Below, in pieces: positions 25,607-34,777 of a stretch of DNA of 64,000 nucleotides. Each line of letters opens with the position of its first letter. Positions within the stretch are counted from its first letter, which is position 1. Where the stretch lies: positions 21,667 to 85,666 of the forward strand of contig DATBMH010000110.1 in NCBI GenBank assembly GCA_036554945.1. Reading direction: 5' to 3'. The notes under the pieces were generated by a model that saw nothing but the letters and a program-made list of their open reading frames with translations, made no database searches and had not been told where the DNA came from. Source of the stretch: JACDAN01 sp036554945. Lineage in GTDB: Bacteria > Actinomycetota > Thermoleophilia > Gaiellales > Gaiellaceae. The position numbers were made by a program, and so were the translations under genes.

Positions 25607-27787
25607 CTAGGAGAGGACGCGCTCGAGCGCTCCCTCGTCCACCAGCACGCGGCGCGGCTTCGAGCCCTCGTAGCCGGAGATGATCCCGCGCCGCTCGAGC
25701 ATGTCGATCAGTCGGCCCGCACGCGTGTAGCCGACGCGCAGGCGCCGCTGGAGCAGCGACACGGACGCGGTCTGCGTCTGCACCACGATCTCGATCGCGC
25801 GCTCGAGCAGCGGGTCCTGGTCGGGGTCGAAGTCCTCGTCGCCGTCGTCGAGCTCCTCCGGCGGCGCCTCGGGGGCCTCGAGCAGCGACTCGTCGAGCTC
25901 CTGCCCGCGCTGGCTGCGGCACTGCTCGACGAGCAGCGCGATCTCCTCCTCGGTCACGTAGGCGCCCTGGACGCGCTGGAGGCGTGAGGTGCCAAGCGGC
26001 TTGAACAGCATGTCGCCCTGGCCGAGCAGGCTCTCGGCCCCGGCCTGGTCGAGGATCACGCGCGAGTCGGTCTGGCTCGAGACGGCGAAGGCGATCCGGG
26101 ACGGGACGTTCGCCTTGATCATCCCGGTGATCACGTCCACGGACGGCCGCTGCGTGGCCAGGACGAGGTGGATCCCGACCGCGCGGGACTTCTGGGCGAG
26201 GCGGATGACGGCGTCCTCGACCTGCTGCGGCGAGATCATCATCAGGTCGGCGAGCTCGTCGATGACGACGAGGAGGTACGGCAGCGTCTCCTCCCCGCGC
26301 TGGCGGAACGACCGGTTGGCCTCGGCGAGGTTCCGCGCGCGGACGGTCGCGAGGCGCTCGTACCGGCGCTCCATCTCCGCGAGCACGTTGGTCAGGACGA
26401 TCGCCGCCTCCTTCGGGCTGGAGACGACCGGGGTGAGCAGGTGCGGGATCGACTCGTAGAGCGAGAGCTCGATCCGCTTGGGGTCGATGAGGATCAGGCG
26501 AGCGTCGTCCGGCGTCGCCCGCAGGAGCACCGACGTGAGGACGGTGTTGATGCAGCCCGACTTTCCGGACCCGGTGGTGCCGGCGATCAGCAGGTGCGGC
26601 ATCCGGGCGAGGTCGGTCCAGACGGCGTTGCCGGAGATGTCCTTGCCGAGCCAGACCGAGAGCGGGCTCGCGGTCGCCGGCAGCGTGTCGAAGACGTCGC
26701 CGAGCGTGACGAGGTTCGGTGAGAGGTTCGGGACCTCGACGCCGACGGCCTGCTTGCCGGGGATCGGCGCCAGGATGCGGATCTCCGTCGTCGCCAGCGC
26801 GTAGGACAGGTCGTCCTTGAGGGCCGAGATCTTCGACATCTTCGTGCCGGCGGCGAGCTGGAGCTCGTAGCGCGTCACGCGTGGGCCCGTGATCTCGCCG
26901 ACGACGCGCGCGTCCACGCCGAAGTCCGCCAGCGCGCGGGTCAGCGACTCGGCGACCTTGCCGTTGTCGCTCTTGCCGGCGGGGCGGGCCGGCGAGCGCT
27001 TGAGGAGCGACGCCTCCGGGAGGACGTAGTCGGTGCGCGCTGGCGTCGGCGGCTCGAAGAGCACCTGCTGCTCGCTCTCCTCCGTCGGCTCGTCGCCCAG
27101 GGCGATCAGCGGCGGCGGCTCCGCCTGGCCGACGACGTCGGGGAACTCCGAGACGCCGTCGACCGGCGGATGCTCGTCGCGCGGTCGGAGCGGGATCGCA
27201 GGAGCGAGCGGGCGGTCGTCCAGGGGCCGCTGGCGCTCCACGCGGCGCCTTGCAGCCGTGTGGGCCCGCTTGACGGCGCCGTGGGAGCGCTGGACGAGCG
27301 CCCCGACCGAGGCGCCCGAGAGCAGGAGGATCCCGGCGAGGGTGAAGGCGACCCCGGCGATGACGGCGCCGGTGCGCCCGATCAGGGTTCCCACGACCTC
27401 GTCGAGCGCCGTGCCGATCCAGCCGCCGGAGTCCGCGAGCAGGAGGAAGACGCCGAGCGCGAACGAGGCGAGGCCCCAGCGGAAGGGGTGCACATGGACG
27501 AGCCGGCTCCTCCCGAGCATCAGGGCGCCGACGATGACCAGCGCGGCCGGGAGCACGTACCCCGCATCGCCGACGACGGCCCAGAGGCCGTCCACGATCG
27601 CCTCTCCGGCCGCGCCCCCCTCCCACCCCAGGTACACGAGCGTGGACAGGAACAGGCCGACGGCAGCGAGGCCGAGGCCGATCAGCTCGGGATGGTGGTG
27701 GCTGCGCTCCTTCGCGGCGCGCTTTCGGCGCTTCACGCGCGAGGGCACGCGCGGTCGCAGGGTGCGCTTCTTGCGGCGTTTCGCCAT
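25607..27787 (-). CDS. ftsK: DNA translocase FtsK/SpoIIIE
   Basis: FtsK is the septal DNA pump that clears chromosomes from the closing division site. The 726-residue protein starts MAKRRKKRTLRPRV (ATG 27785-27787), has a basic N-terminus, four membrane segments (about 35-190), a Pro-rich linker, the FtsK alpha domain, and the RecA-like motor with AGTTGSGKS and VVIDELADLMM. The C-terminal gamma winged-helix domain is present (SVSLLQRRLRVGYTRAGRLI, MLERRGIISGYEGSKPR), so it should read polar DNA motifs. A longer upstream reading is out of the conserved region. The linker is short for the family. Confidence 0.95.
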   Translation of the reverse strand: MAKRRKKRTLRPRVPSRVKRRKRAAKERSHHHPELIGLGLAAVGLFLSTLVYLGWEGGAAGEAIVDGLWAVVGDAGYVLPAALVIVGALMLGRSRLVHVHPFRWGLASFALGVFLLLADSGGWIGTALDEVVGTLIGRTGAVIAGVAFTLAGILLLSGASVGALVQRSHGAVKRAHTAARRRVERQRPLDDRPLAPAIPLRPRDEHPPVDGVSEFPDVVGQAEPPPLIALGDEPTEESEQQVLFEPPTPARTDYVLPEASLLKRSPARPAGKSDNGKVAESLTRALADFGVDARVVGEITGPRVTRYELQLAAGTKMSKISALKDDLSYALATTEIRILAPIPGKQAVGVEVPNLSPNLVTLGDVFDTLPATASPLSVWLGKDISGNAVWTDLARMPHLLIAGTTGSGKSGCINTVLTSVLLRATPDDARLILIDPKRIELSLYESIPHLLTPVVSSPKEAAIVLTNVLAEMERRYERLATVRARNLAEANRSFRQRGEETLPYLLVVIDELADLMMISPQQVEDAVIRLAQKSRAVGIHLVLATQRPSVDVITGMIKANVPSRIAFAVSSQTDSRVILDQAGAESLLGQGDMLFKPLGTSRLQRVQGAYVTEEEIALLVEQCRSQRGQELDESLLEAPEAPPEELDDGDEDFDPDQDPLLERAIEIVVQTQTASVSLLQRRLRVGYTRAGRLIDMLERRGIISGYEGSKPRRVLVDEGALERVLS

Positions 27788-27948
27788 GCGCGCTGCTTCG
27801 ACGCGCGGTTTCCGTCCCCTACCTGTCGCCGAAGTCGTCCGACCGCGGGATCCACTGTCTCCGCCTCGAGAGCTCGTGGTGGCGCCGCTCCCGCACGGCC
27901 GAAGCAGACCCCTCCCGCCAGCCCCGGGGTTGAGTCCCGTCGACTCAA

Positions 27949-27961
27949 GGGGTCTGACCCC
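27949..27961. repeat. Short palindromic repeat GGGGTCTGACCCC, copy 1
   Basis: An exact 13-mer with 6-bp arms (GGGGTC and GACCCC) around a central T. This copy is intergenic, upstream of ftsK. Confidence 0.85.
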
Positions 27962-28002
27962 ACCCGGCCCAGCGAGCCGCCTGGTTATGCGCCGCCGCGA
28001 CT

Positions 28003-28015
28003 GGGGTCTGACCCC
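28003..28015. repeat. Short palindromic repeat GGGGTCTGACCCC, copy 2
   Basis: The second exact copy, 54 bp from copy 1 and 7 bp after the stop codon of the nucleoside hydrolase. It has the same orientation as copy 1. Confidence 0.85.
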
Positions 28016-28022
28016 TGGCAGG

Positions 28023-28934
28023 TCAGTCCAGGGTAGGCAGGCGCTCGAGCAGGAGCTCGATGAACCCACGGCCGTCGGCCTCCACGCCGACGTGCGCGTT
28101 CGGCTCGTGCCCCGTGCGCCTCCAGAGGTCGACGAGCGTGCGGCCGCGGGACAGCTCCGACTCGCAGTCGATCGCGACATGCCGGTGCGCCGTCTCGACG
28201 AGGTCCGGGCGGAAGACGTGCGCCAGGGCGAGCGCGTCGTGGATCGGCGACCCGTCGAACCCGTACGTCTGCTGGTGGAACCGGTTGTAGAACTCCCACA
28301 GCTCGGCGACGAGCGTCCCGGTGCGCCCGCTCGCCCGGAGCCGGTCGGCATCGGCCTGCGTCATCAGCGCCTGGTGCGTGACGTCGAGGCCGATCATCGT
28401 CACGTCGAGCCCGCTCTCGAACACCCGCGCCGCCGCCTCGGGGTCGGCCCAGATGTTGAACTCCGCGGCCGGTGTGACGTTGCCCACGCCGATCGACCCG
28501 CCCATGAGCACGATCCGCGCGGGCTGCACGCCGGGGTAGCGGGCCAGGAGCAGGCCGACGTTCGTGAGCGGGCCGACGGCCACCAGGGTGACGCCGTCGG
28601 CATGGCGGCCGAGGAAGTCGACGGCGTGCTCGTCGAGCGGCGAGCCCTGCGGCGCCGGGAGCTCCGGGCCGTCCAGCCCCGTGTCGCCGTGGACGTACCT
28701 CGCCACGTACGGCTCGCGGACGAGCGGCCTGTTCGCACCCGCGGCCACCGCGATCTCCGTCCGCCCGGCGAACTCGAGGATCCTGATCGCGTTCGCCGTC
28801 GTCTTCTCGAGCGTCTGGTTCCCGGCGACGGTCGTGATGCCGAGGAGCTCGACCTCGGGGCTCGCAAGGGCGAGCAGGATCGCGATCGCGTCGTCGTGGC
28901 CGGGGTCGCAGTCGAGGAGGATCCGCTCAGCCAA
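28023..28934 (-). CDS. Inosine-uridine-preferring nucleoside hydrolase family protein
   Basis: Nucleoside hydrolases split ribonucleosides into base and ribose. The 303-residue protein has the calcium-binding signature DCDPGHDDAIAILLA, the HGDTGLDG loop, EFNIWADPEAA, and the late active-site motif PIHDALALAHVF. The start is TTG at 28932-28934, overlapping the kinase stop by 8 bp. With the ribokinase-like gene just upstream and the nucleoside importer nearby, it probably salvages imported nucleosides. The exact base preference is not readable. Confidence 0.93.
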   Translation of the reverse strand: MAERILLDCDPGHDDAIAILLALASPEVELLGITTVAGNQTLEKTTANAIRILEFAGRTEIAVAAGANRPLVREPYVARYVHGDTGLDGPELPAPQGSPLDEHAVDFLGRHADGVTLVAVGPLTNVGLLLARYPGVQPARIVLMGGSIGVGNVTPAAEFNIWADPEAAARVFESGLDVTMIGLDVTHQALMTQADADRLRASGRTGTLVAELWEFYNRFHQQTYGFDGSPIHDALALAHVFRPDLVETAHRHVAIDCESELSRGRTLVDLWRRTGHEPNAHVGVEADGRGFIELLLERLPTLD

Positions 28935-29721
28935 CGAGCTCGTCCACCTCTTCCGCCGTCGGCAGCGACGGCTGGGCGCCGAGCCGGGACGCGGCGATCG
29001 CGCCGGCCGCGCAGGCCCGGCGCAGCGCCTCGTCCCAGTCGCGGCCCTCGAGGTGCGAGACGACCAGGCAGGCGGTGAAGGCGTCGCCCGCCCCGGTGCC
29101 GTCGACGGCGTCCACCTTCGGCGGCGTGGCGCGGGCGATCTCACGGCCGTTCTCGAGCAGCACCGCGCCCTCCTCTCCCAAGGTGAGCGCCACGAGCCTC
29201 CCCCGCGAGTTCACCTCGTGTTCGTAGCGATTCACGACGAGGAGATCCGGCTCGACGTCGAGGGGCTTCGCGGGGGCCGCGTTCAGGCAGAACCACTCCG
29301 CAGCCTCCGCGTTCGCGCGCACCGTCTCGAGCGGGATCTCGAGCTGACAGAGGACGTGTCCGGCGCCGACGGCATCGACCGTCGCGTTCGCCCCCGGCGC
29401 CACGATGATCTCGTTCTCGCCCCCGGCATCCACCGCGATCAGCCCGATGCCGGTGGAGTCGCGCCTCGCGACGTTCACCGCGACGCCGGCGTCGATCAGC
29501 CCGGCCAGCGCCTGATCGGCGAACTCGTCGTCCCCGACCGCGCCCTCGAAGCGCACGTCGGCGCCGAGCCGCGCCGCAGCGACGGCCTGGTTCGCTCCCT
29601 TTCCGCCCGGGGCGCGCACCAGCTTCGCGTCGGTCACCGTCTCGCCGGGCCGCGGGAGGCGCTCGACCTGCGCAATCAGGTCCAGGTTGACGGACCCGAC
29701 GACGGTGAGGCTAGGCGGCAA
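28927..29721 (-). CDS. rbsK: Ribokinase/PfkB family sugar kinase
   Basis: PfkB-family kinases phosphorylate ribose and related sugars or nucleosides. The protein shows GSVNLDLI at the N-terminus, APGGKGANQAVAAARLGA (first PfkB signature) and DGTGAGDAFTA with the catalytic Asp (second signature). At 264 residues it is about 30-40 shorter than typical ribokinases. The best start is TTG at 29719-29721, overlapping the preceding gene by 11 bp. Together with the hydrolase it would turn nucleosides into base plus ribose 5-phosphate. Adenosine or other sugar kinase activity is possible. Confidence 0.87.
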   Translation of the reverse strand: MPPSLTVVGSVNLDLIAQVERLPRPGETVTDAKLVRAPGGKGANQAVAAARLGADVRFEGAVGDDEFADQALAGLIDAGVAVNVARRDSTGIGLIAVDAGGENEIIVAPGANATVDAVGAGHVLCQLEIPLETVRANAEAAEWFCLNAAPAKPLDVEPDLLVVNRYEHEVNSRGRLVALTLGEEGAVLLENGREIARATPPKVDAVDGTGAGDAFTACLVVSHLEGRDWDEALRRACAAGAIAASRLGAQPSLPTAEEVDELVG

Positions 29722-30271
29722 GCGCGCGCAGGTCTTCGAGCGTTCCGCCGAGCAGGTTCTCGCGGAGGTCGAAGAGCCCGGCCCAGAGGGACGACCGGTC
29801 CGGCGGCGCGTCCAGCCGGACGGACGTCGTGAGCCCCTCCAGCGCGCGCACCAGGACGGCGAGCTCGAGGTATGCCTGCGCGACCCGGTGCGACGCGGCG
29901 CAGACGCCCGCGCGCCCGAGCACGGGGCCCCAGTCCATGAGCTCGGCCGCGCCCGGCTGGCCGTACCACGACCGCCCTTCCGCCTGATCCGGCTCGAGCT
30001 CGAGCAGGTATCGCCCGAGCGGCCGCTCCAGGCCCGCGATCGCCGTCTCCGCGCGGTCCGCGGCGCGACGCAGGGCCGCCTGCCGCTGTCCGGCCGTGCT
30101 GGGAACCGCCTCGCCCCTCGCCCACCGCTCGAGCAGCCGGCAGAACGCGAGCGCCGCCACCTCGCAGGCTGCGAGCTGCGCGATCAACCGGCGTGCCGTC
30201 GCCTCCTCGGCGGCGCGGTCGAACAGCGCCTCGGCCCAGGCGGGCGTCGGATTGGCACGAAGGGTGCTCAC
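29711..30271 (-). CDS. Conserved protein of unknown function, helical
   Basis: I do not recognise this 186-residue protein. It is rich in Ala, Leu, Arg and Glu and looks almost fully alpha-helical, without a signal peptide or membrane segment. It has two Cys and a WYGQPGAAELMDWGP stretch that could be a surface loop. The start is GTG at 30269-30271. It is followed by the kinase and the nucleoside hydrolase with overlaps, so a role in the same salvage unit is possible but unproven. Confidence 0.7.
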   Translation of the reverse strand: MSTLRANPTPAWAEALFDRAAEEATARRLIAQLAACEVAALAFCRLLERWARGEAVPSTAGQRQAALRRAADRAETAIAGLERPLGRYLLELEPDQAEGRSWYGQPGAAELMDWGPVLGRAGVCAASHRVAQAYLELAVLVRALEGLTTSVRLDAPPDRSSLWAGLFDLRENLLGGTLEDLRALAA

Positions 30272-30302
30272 AGCGCGGTTTCCTGAGTCAGGGAAGCGAG
30301 GG

Positions 30303-31958
30303 TCACACTTCCACTATGACCGGGAGGATCATCGGCCGCCTCCCCGTTCTGTCGTAGATCAGCTGCCCGATCGAGTCGTGGAGATGCTCCTGGAGCAGCT
30401 TGATCTCGCGCACATTCTGGCCCATGAGCTCGTCGAGGACCCGGTTCGCCTCCTCGCGCGTCTCCTCCAGCAGCGGGCCCGGCTCGGTGAGCCCGCGGGC
30501 GATGAGCTCCGAGACGGCCGTCGGCCGCCCGTTCGAGCTCGCGATCGTGGCGACGATGATCAGGACGCCGTCCTCGGAGAGCGTCCGGCGGTCCCGCAAC
30601 GCCACGTCGCGCACGTCCCCGACGCCGAGGCCGTCCACGAACGTGACGCCGGAGTCGATGTGGTCGACGATCCGGGGGCCGCTCGCCGTCAGCTCGACGA
30701 CCGCGCCGTTCTCGGCCAGCACGATGGAGTCGGCCGGCACGCCGCTGTCCTGCGCGAGCCTCCCGTGCGCCGCGAGCATCCGGAACTCGCCGTGCACGGG
30801 CATGACCGCCTTCGGGCGGACGAGACCGAGCATCGTCCGCAGCTCCTCCGCGTACCCGTGGCCGGACACGTGCACGGGCGCGTTCTCCTGGTGCAGGACC
30901 TCCGCGCCGATCTTCGCGAGCTGGTTGATCGTGTCGTGCACGCGGAGCTCGTTCCCGGGAACCGGCTTCGCGGAGAGGATGACCGTGTCGCCGCGCTCGA
31001 CCGTGACCGCCGGGTGATCGTTGTACGCGATGCGGGTCAGAGCCGACATCGGCTCACCCTGGCTGCCCGTGCAGAGGATCAGCACCTCGTGCGGGCGGTA
31101 CTCGTCGAGCTCGTTCGGCCGGATCAGCGTCTCCTCGGGCACTTCGACGTAGCCGAGGTTCCGCGAGATGTTCATGTTCTTCCGCATCGAGCGGCCGACG
31201 ACCGCCACCTTGCGGCCGACCTGCACCGCGACGTCGATCGCCTGCTGCATCCGGTGGACGTTCGACGCGAAGCACGCGATCAGCACCCGGCCCTGGAGGC
31301 GCGGGACGATCTGCTGGAAGGCCTCGCCGACCAGGCGCTCCGATCCGGTCACACCCGGACGCTCGGCGTTCGTCGAGTCGCCCAGGAGCAGGTCGACGCC
31401 CTCGCTGCCCAGGACCGCCAGGCGGCCGACGTCCGTGCGCAGGCCGTCGACCGGTGTGTGGTCGAGCTTCCAGTCGCCCGTGTGCAGGAGACGGCCCGCC
31501 GGGGTGTCCAGCACGACGGCGACGGCGTCGGGAACGGAGTGCGCGACTCGGACGAAGCCGACGCGGAAGGGCCCGATGTCGACGGGATCCTCCTCGGGCC
31601 TGGCTTCCTTGAGCTCGACCGCGTTCAGCAGGCCGTGCTCGTCGAGCCGCGACTGCGCGAGGCCGAGCGTGAGGCGGGTGCCCCAGACCTCCGGCACCGG
31701 CACCTCGCGCAGGAGGTACGGCAGCGCCCCGACGTGGTCCTCGTGTGAGTGCGTGAGGATCACGGCGCGCACGCGGTCCTTCCGAGCGACGAGGTAGGAG
31801 AAGTCCGGGAGGATGAGGTCGACGCCGAGATGCTCGTCCCTCGGGAAGGCGAGTCCGGCGTCCACGACGACGAGGTCGTCGCCGAGCTCGTAGACCATCA
31901 TGTTCTTCCCGACCTCGCCGAGACCGCCGAGCGGGATGATGCGGAGGGTGTCGGCCAC
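30303..31958 (-). CDS. rnj: Ribonuclease J
   Basis: RNase J is a metallo-beta-lactamase/beta-CASP nuclease with 5'-3' exonuclease and endonuclease activity on RNA. The 551-residue protein has the metal motif HSHEDH, HTGDWKLDHTP, the beta-CASP residues in LCTGSQGEPMSALTR, the HVSGHGYAEELR motif, and a C-terminal domain with two long helices. The GTG start at 31956-31958 is preceded by TAGAGT with 6 nt between, which could be the -10 element of a leaderless transcript. The window therefore encodes RNase J, RNase Y and PNPase. Confidence 0.95.
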   Translation of the reverse strand: MADTLRIIPLGGLGEVGKNMMVYELGDDLVVVDAGLAFPRDEHLGVDLILPDFSYLVARKDRVRAVILTHSHEDHVGALPYLLREVPVPEVWGTRLTLGLAQSRLDEHGLLNAVELKEARPEEDPVDIGPFRVGFVRVAHSVPDAVAVVLDTPAGRLLHTGDWKLDHTPVDGLRTDVGRLAVLGSEGVDLLLGDSTNAERPGVTGSERLVGEAFQQIVPRLQGRVLIACFASNVHRMQQAIDVAVQVGRKVAVVGRSMRKNMNISRNLGYVEVPEETLIRPNELDEYRPHEVLILCTGSQGEPMSALTRIAYNDHPAVTVERGDTVILSAKPVPGNELRVHDTINQLAKIGAEVLHQENAPVHVSGHGYAEELRTMLGLVRPKAVMPVHGEFRMLAAHGRLAQDSGVPADSIVLAENGAVVELTASGPRIVDHIDSGVTFVDGLGVGDVRDVALRDRRTLSEDGVLIIVATIASSNGRPTAVSELIARGLTEPGPLLEETREEANRVLDELMGQNVREIKLLQEHLHDSIGQLIYDRTGRRPMILPVIVEV

Positions 31959-32034
31959 GGGCGCACTCTAACGGGCGCCCCCCGGCCGACTCCCCCGTTC
32001 AAGGGATGCGCGTCGTGCGCCGATCCACTGGCAT

Positions 32035-33876
32035 ATGGTCGTGCTGACCGAGGTTTCGCTCGGCTCTCTTGCCCTGGTCGCGGCTGCGGTGATCGCCGCC
32101 GAGCTGCTGCATCGTCGAGACGACGATCTCGGCGCGGACGAAGCCGCGCCGGACCGTTTCTCGGTCACCGCGCCGATCGTCGCTGCCGCCGCGCTCGTGC
32201 TCGGCCCGTGGCCCGCGTTCCTCGTCGGCACCCTCGGCCCTTTCGCCGTCCGGCGCCTGGCCGGCGACCCCTGGCGCGAGAGCGCCGTCCGCGGCATCTC
32301 GCTGGGCGCCGCCGGGCTCGCGGGCGGGTACGCGTACGTCCTGGCCGGGTCTCAGACGGGCTCGATCGTGCTCCCAGACGACCTGCTCGGCCTCGTCGTG
32401 CTCGGGATGGCGTTCTCCGCCGTCAAGACGCTCGTCCACCGTCTCGCCGCGAGGGCGACGGCGATCGAGACGGATCTCCTCGCCGCCGCGGCAGAGGTCT
32501 CGCTCGGCGCGGCGCTGGCGATCGCCGCCGAGTCGAACCTCTGGTACGCGGCGCTGCTCGCGCCCGTCCTCCTGCTGCTCGAGCGGCTGCACTGGCGCCT
32601 GATCGGTCTTCGGCGCGAGGTCGCCGCGGCGCTGGAGACCTTCGCGAACATCGTCGACGAGCGAGACCGCTCGACCCACGGACACTCCGTCCGCGTCGCC
32701 GAGAGCGTGCGCGAGCTGGCGGAGGCGCTCGGCCTGCCCCGGAGCGACGTCCGCCGCCTCTGGTGGGCGGGCCGGCTGCACGATCTCGGGAAGGTCGCGG
32801 TCGACGCCGCCGTGCTGGGCAAGCCGAGCCGCCTGAACGACGAGGAGTGGGCCGCCGTGCGGCGCGCGCCTCGACTCTCGGCGCGGCTGCTGCAGCGCTT
32901 CCGGTTCGCCGCTCACCAGGCGAAGGCGGTCGAATACCACCGCGAGCGGCTGGACGGCTCCGGCTACTACGGCGCCCGCGGCAGCGACATCCCGCTCGCG
33001 GCCCACTTCCTGATCGTGGCCGACAGCTTCGACGCGATGACGTCGCACCGCCCGTTCCGGCGCCGCCTCACGCGTGAGGAGGCGCTCGCGGAGATCGAGG
33101 AGAACGCCGGCACCCAGTTCCACCCCGCGATCGCGAAGGCGTTCGTCGCCGTGCAGCGCGGCCTGCCTCCCGACGAGGTGCTCACCGAGGCCGAGCTGGC
33201 GTCGATCCGAGACTCCTCGGTCCCCTCCCCGCTCCGGTCCGGCCTCGGCGAGCTTCGGGCGCGGCCCGAGCTGGTGGTCGCCGCCGGCGCGACCGTCGGG
33301 CTCGTCGGGCTGGGCGTCGGGCTCGTCGAGGTGGCGGTGGCCGGCGGCGTCGTCGGCGTCCTCGGCGGCCTGCGCTGGCTGACGAGCCGCGTGCGCGCAC
33401 ACCGGCTCTCGACGGCCCTGTCGCTCGCAGTCGCCCCGGCCGACGAGCGCGGCCTCATGTTCGGCCGGGTGGCCGACGCGTTCGAGGCGTCGTGGAAGCT
33501 CGACTACGCGATGCTCGTGGCCTGGGAGGAGGACGGCACCGGCGGATCGATCGAGGTCCAGCGCGGAGAGAGCGGCGTCTCCGACCCCGAGCTGACGAGC
33601 TGGCTCCTCCGCGAGGCCGAGTCCGGTCGCGACTTGATCACGGACGACGGCAGCCAGCTCGCCCGGGCGGGCTCGTCGCTCGCGCTCCCGCTCCGGCGGG
33701 AGAACAGCGCGCTCGTCGGCTTCCTCGTGCTCGGTGGGCCCGGCCGGCCTCCCGGACACGTCGTCACGGCCGCACGCTCGTCGCTCGACCGTCTCGGGCT
33801 CGCACTCGCCGCTGCGCAGCAGGACGCCGAGCGCGGCGACCGCAGGCTCGCCGCCGTTCCGAACCGCGGGATCTAG
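32035..33876 (+). CDS. Membrane protein with degenerate HD-GYP domain and GAF-like C-terminus
   Basis: HD-GYP domains hydrolyse cyclic di-GMP. The 613-residue protein has an N-terminal MASE-like membrane region (about 1-190), an HD-GYP domain (about 195-380), a hydrophobic stretch (about 415-450) and a GAF-like domain (about 460-600). HGHSVRVAE and RLHDLGKVAVD are intact, but the usual HPxxG histidine reads APRLS, HHE reads HRE, and GYP reads GYY. It may bind or sense a nucleotide rather than hydrolyse it, or use fewer metals. ATG at 32035 is divergent from rnj. No clear Shine-Dalgarno is seen. Confidence 0.85.
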   Translation: MVVLTEVSLGSLALVAAAVIAAELLHRRDDDLGADEAAPDRFSVTAPIVAAAALVLGPWPAFLVGTLGPFAVRRLAGDPWRESAVRGISLGAAGLAGGYAYVLAGSQTGSIVLPDDLLGLVVLGMAFSAVKTLVHRLAARATAIETDLLAAAAEVSLGAALAIAAESNLWYAALLAPVLLLLERLHWRLIGLRREVAAALETFANIVDERDRSTHGHSVRVAESVRELAEALGLPRSDVRRLWWAGRLHDLGKVAVDAAVLGKPSRLNDEEWAAVRRAPRLSARLLQRFRFAAHQAKAVEYHRERLDGSGYYGARGSDIPLAAHFLIVADSFDAMTSHRPFRRRLTREEALAEIEENAGTQFHPAIAKAFVAVQRGLPPDEVLTEAELASIRDSSVPSPLRSGLGELRARPELVVAAGATVGLVGLGVGLVEVAVAGGVVGVLGGLRWLTSRVRAHRLSTALSLAVAPADERGLMFGRVADAFEASWKLDYAMLVAWEEDGTGGSIEVQRGESGVSDPELTSWLLREAESGRDLITDDGSQLARAGSSLALPLRRENSALVGFLVLGGPGRPPGHVVTAARSSLDRLGLALAAAQQDAERGDRRLAAVPNRGI

Positions 33877-33883
33877 ACCTCCT

Positions 33884-34768
33884 CTAGGCCGAGACGGGCT
33901 GAAGCGCGCCGAGGCGCTCCAGGCAGCCGCGGATCGTGTCCTTCTCCGCGTCCGTGGCCTCGACGAGCGGCAGGCGGAGGCCTCCGACGTCGTGGCCGAG
34001 GAGGTTCAGCGCAGCCTTGATACCGATCGGGCCGACCGTCACCTTCAGGATCTCGTAGACCGGCTCGAGCTCCTCGTCGATCTCCCGGGCCCGCTCGACG
34101 TCGCCGGCGCGGTAGGCGGTCACCTGCTCCTTCACCTGGGGCCCCGCGACGTGCGTGTGCACGCAGATCCCGCCCGTCCCTCCGAGCTGCAGGAACGGGA
34201 AGAGGATGTTGTCGTCGCCGGCGTAGAGCGCCAGGCCGGTCTCCTCCACGATCCGGCGGGCGTCGTCCAGGTCGTCCCAGGCCTGCTTGACGGCCGTGAC
34301 GTTGGGAATCTCGGCCAGCTCCGCCAGCGTCTCCACGCTGACGAGGTTCACGACCCGGGCGGGGATGTTGTAGTAGACGATCGGCTTGTCGGTCACGGAC
34401 GCGATCGCCTTCACGTGCTCGACGATCCCGCGCGGCGGCGGCTTGTTGTAGTACGGCGTGACGATCAGGAAGCCGTCGACGCCGAGCTCGTGCGCCTTCT
34501 TCGTCAGGTGGACGGAGTGGCGCGTGTCGTAGGTGCCCGTGCCGGCGATGACGGTGCCGCGGTCCCCGATCGTCTCGACGGCGGCCGAGTAGAGCGAGAA
34601 GCGCTCGTCGTCGGTCAGCGTCGGCGACTCGCCGGTCGTGCCGGTGACGACCAGCCCGTCCGAGCCGTTCTCGACGAGGTAGGCGGCGAGCTCGCGGAAC
34701 TTCGGGAGGTTGACCCCGCCGTCCGCGTCGAACGGCGTGACGCTGGCGGTCAGCACTTCGCCCAGCAC
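33884..34768 (-). CDS. dapA: 4-hydroxy-tetrahydrodipicolinate synthase
   Basis: DapA condenses aspartate semialdehyde and pyruvate, the first step specific to lysine and DAP. The 294-residue protein has GTTGESPTL (active-site Thr-Thr), PYYNKPP, YYNIPARV with the catalytic Tyr and the Arg that binds the substrate carboxylate, and the Schiff-base lysine in TAVKQAWDD. The length is normal. The start is GTG at 34766-34768. It converges with the HD-GYP gene, with 7 bp between stop codons. dapB lies five genes away on the same strand. Confidence 0.94.
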   Translation of the reverse strand: MLGEVLTASVTPFDADGGVNLPKFRELAAYLVENGSDGLVVTGTTGESPTLTDDERFSLYSAAVETIGDRGTVIAGTGTYDTRHSVHLTKKAHELGVDGFLIVTPYYNKPPPRGIVEHVKAIASVTDKPIVYYNIPARVVNLVSVETLAELAEIPNVTAVKQAWDDLDDARRIVEETGLALYAGDDNILFPFLQLGGTGGICVHTHVAGPQVKEQVTAYRAGDVERAREIDEELEPVYEILKVTVGPIGIKAALNLLGHDVGGLRLPLVEATDAEKDTIRGCLERLGALQPVSA

Positions 34769-34777
34769 GCCTCGATC

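Larger units (their letters stand above)
27788..28022. other. Intergenic region upstream of ftsK with two repeat copies
   Basis: This 235-bp gap separates the nucleoside hydrolase stop from the ftsK start, both on the minus strand. It contains two exact copies of GGGGTCTGACCCC, 54 bp apart, and next to the first copy an inverted repeat TTGAGTC and GACTCAA around CCGTC (27930-27948). No open frame in it looks coding. The ftsK promoter should be here, but I cannot define it. Confidence 0.6.

Noticed and set aside
25607..28351. Extended FtsK start up to 28351
   Set aside because: The extension overlaps the nucleoside hydrolase gene and the repeat region, and is unlike FtsK. ATG 27785-27787 is the natural start.
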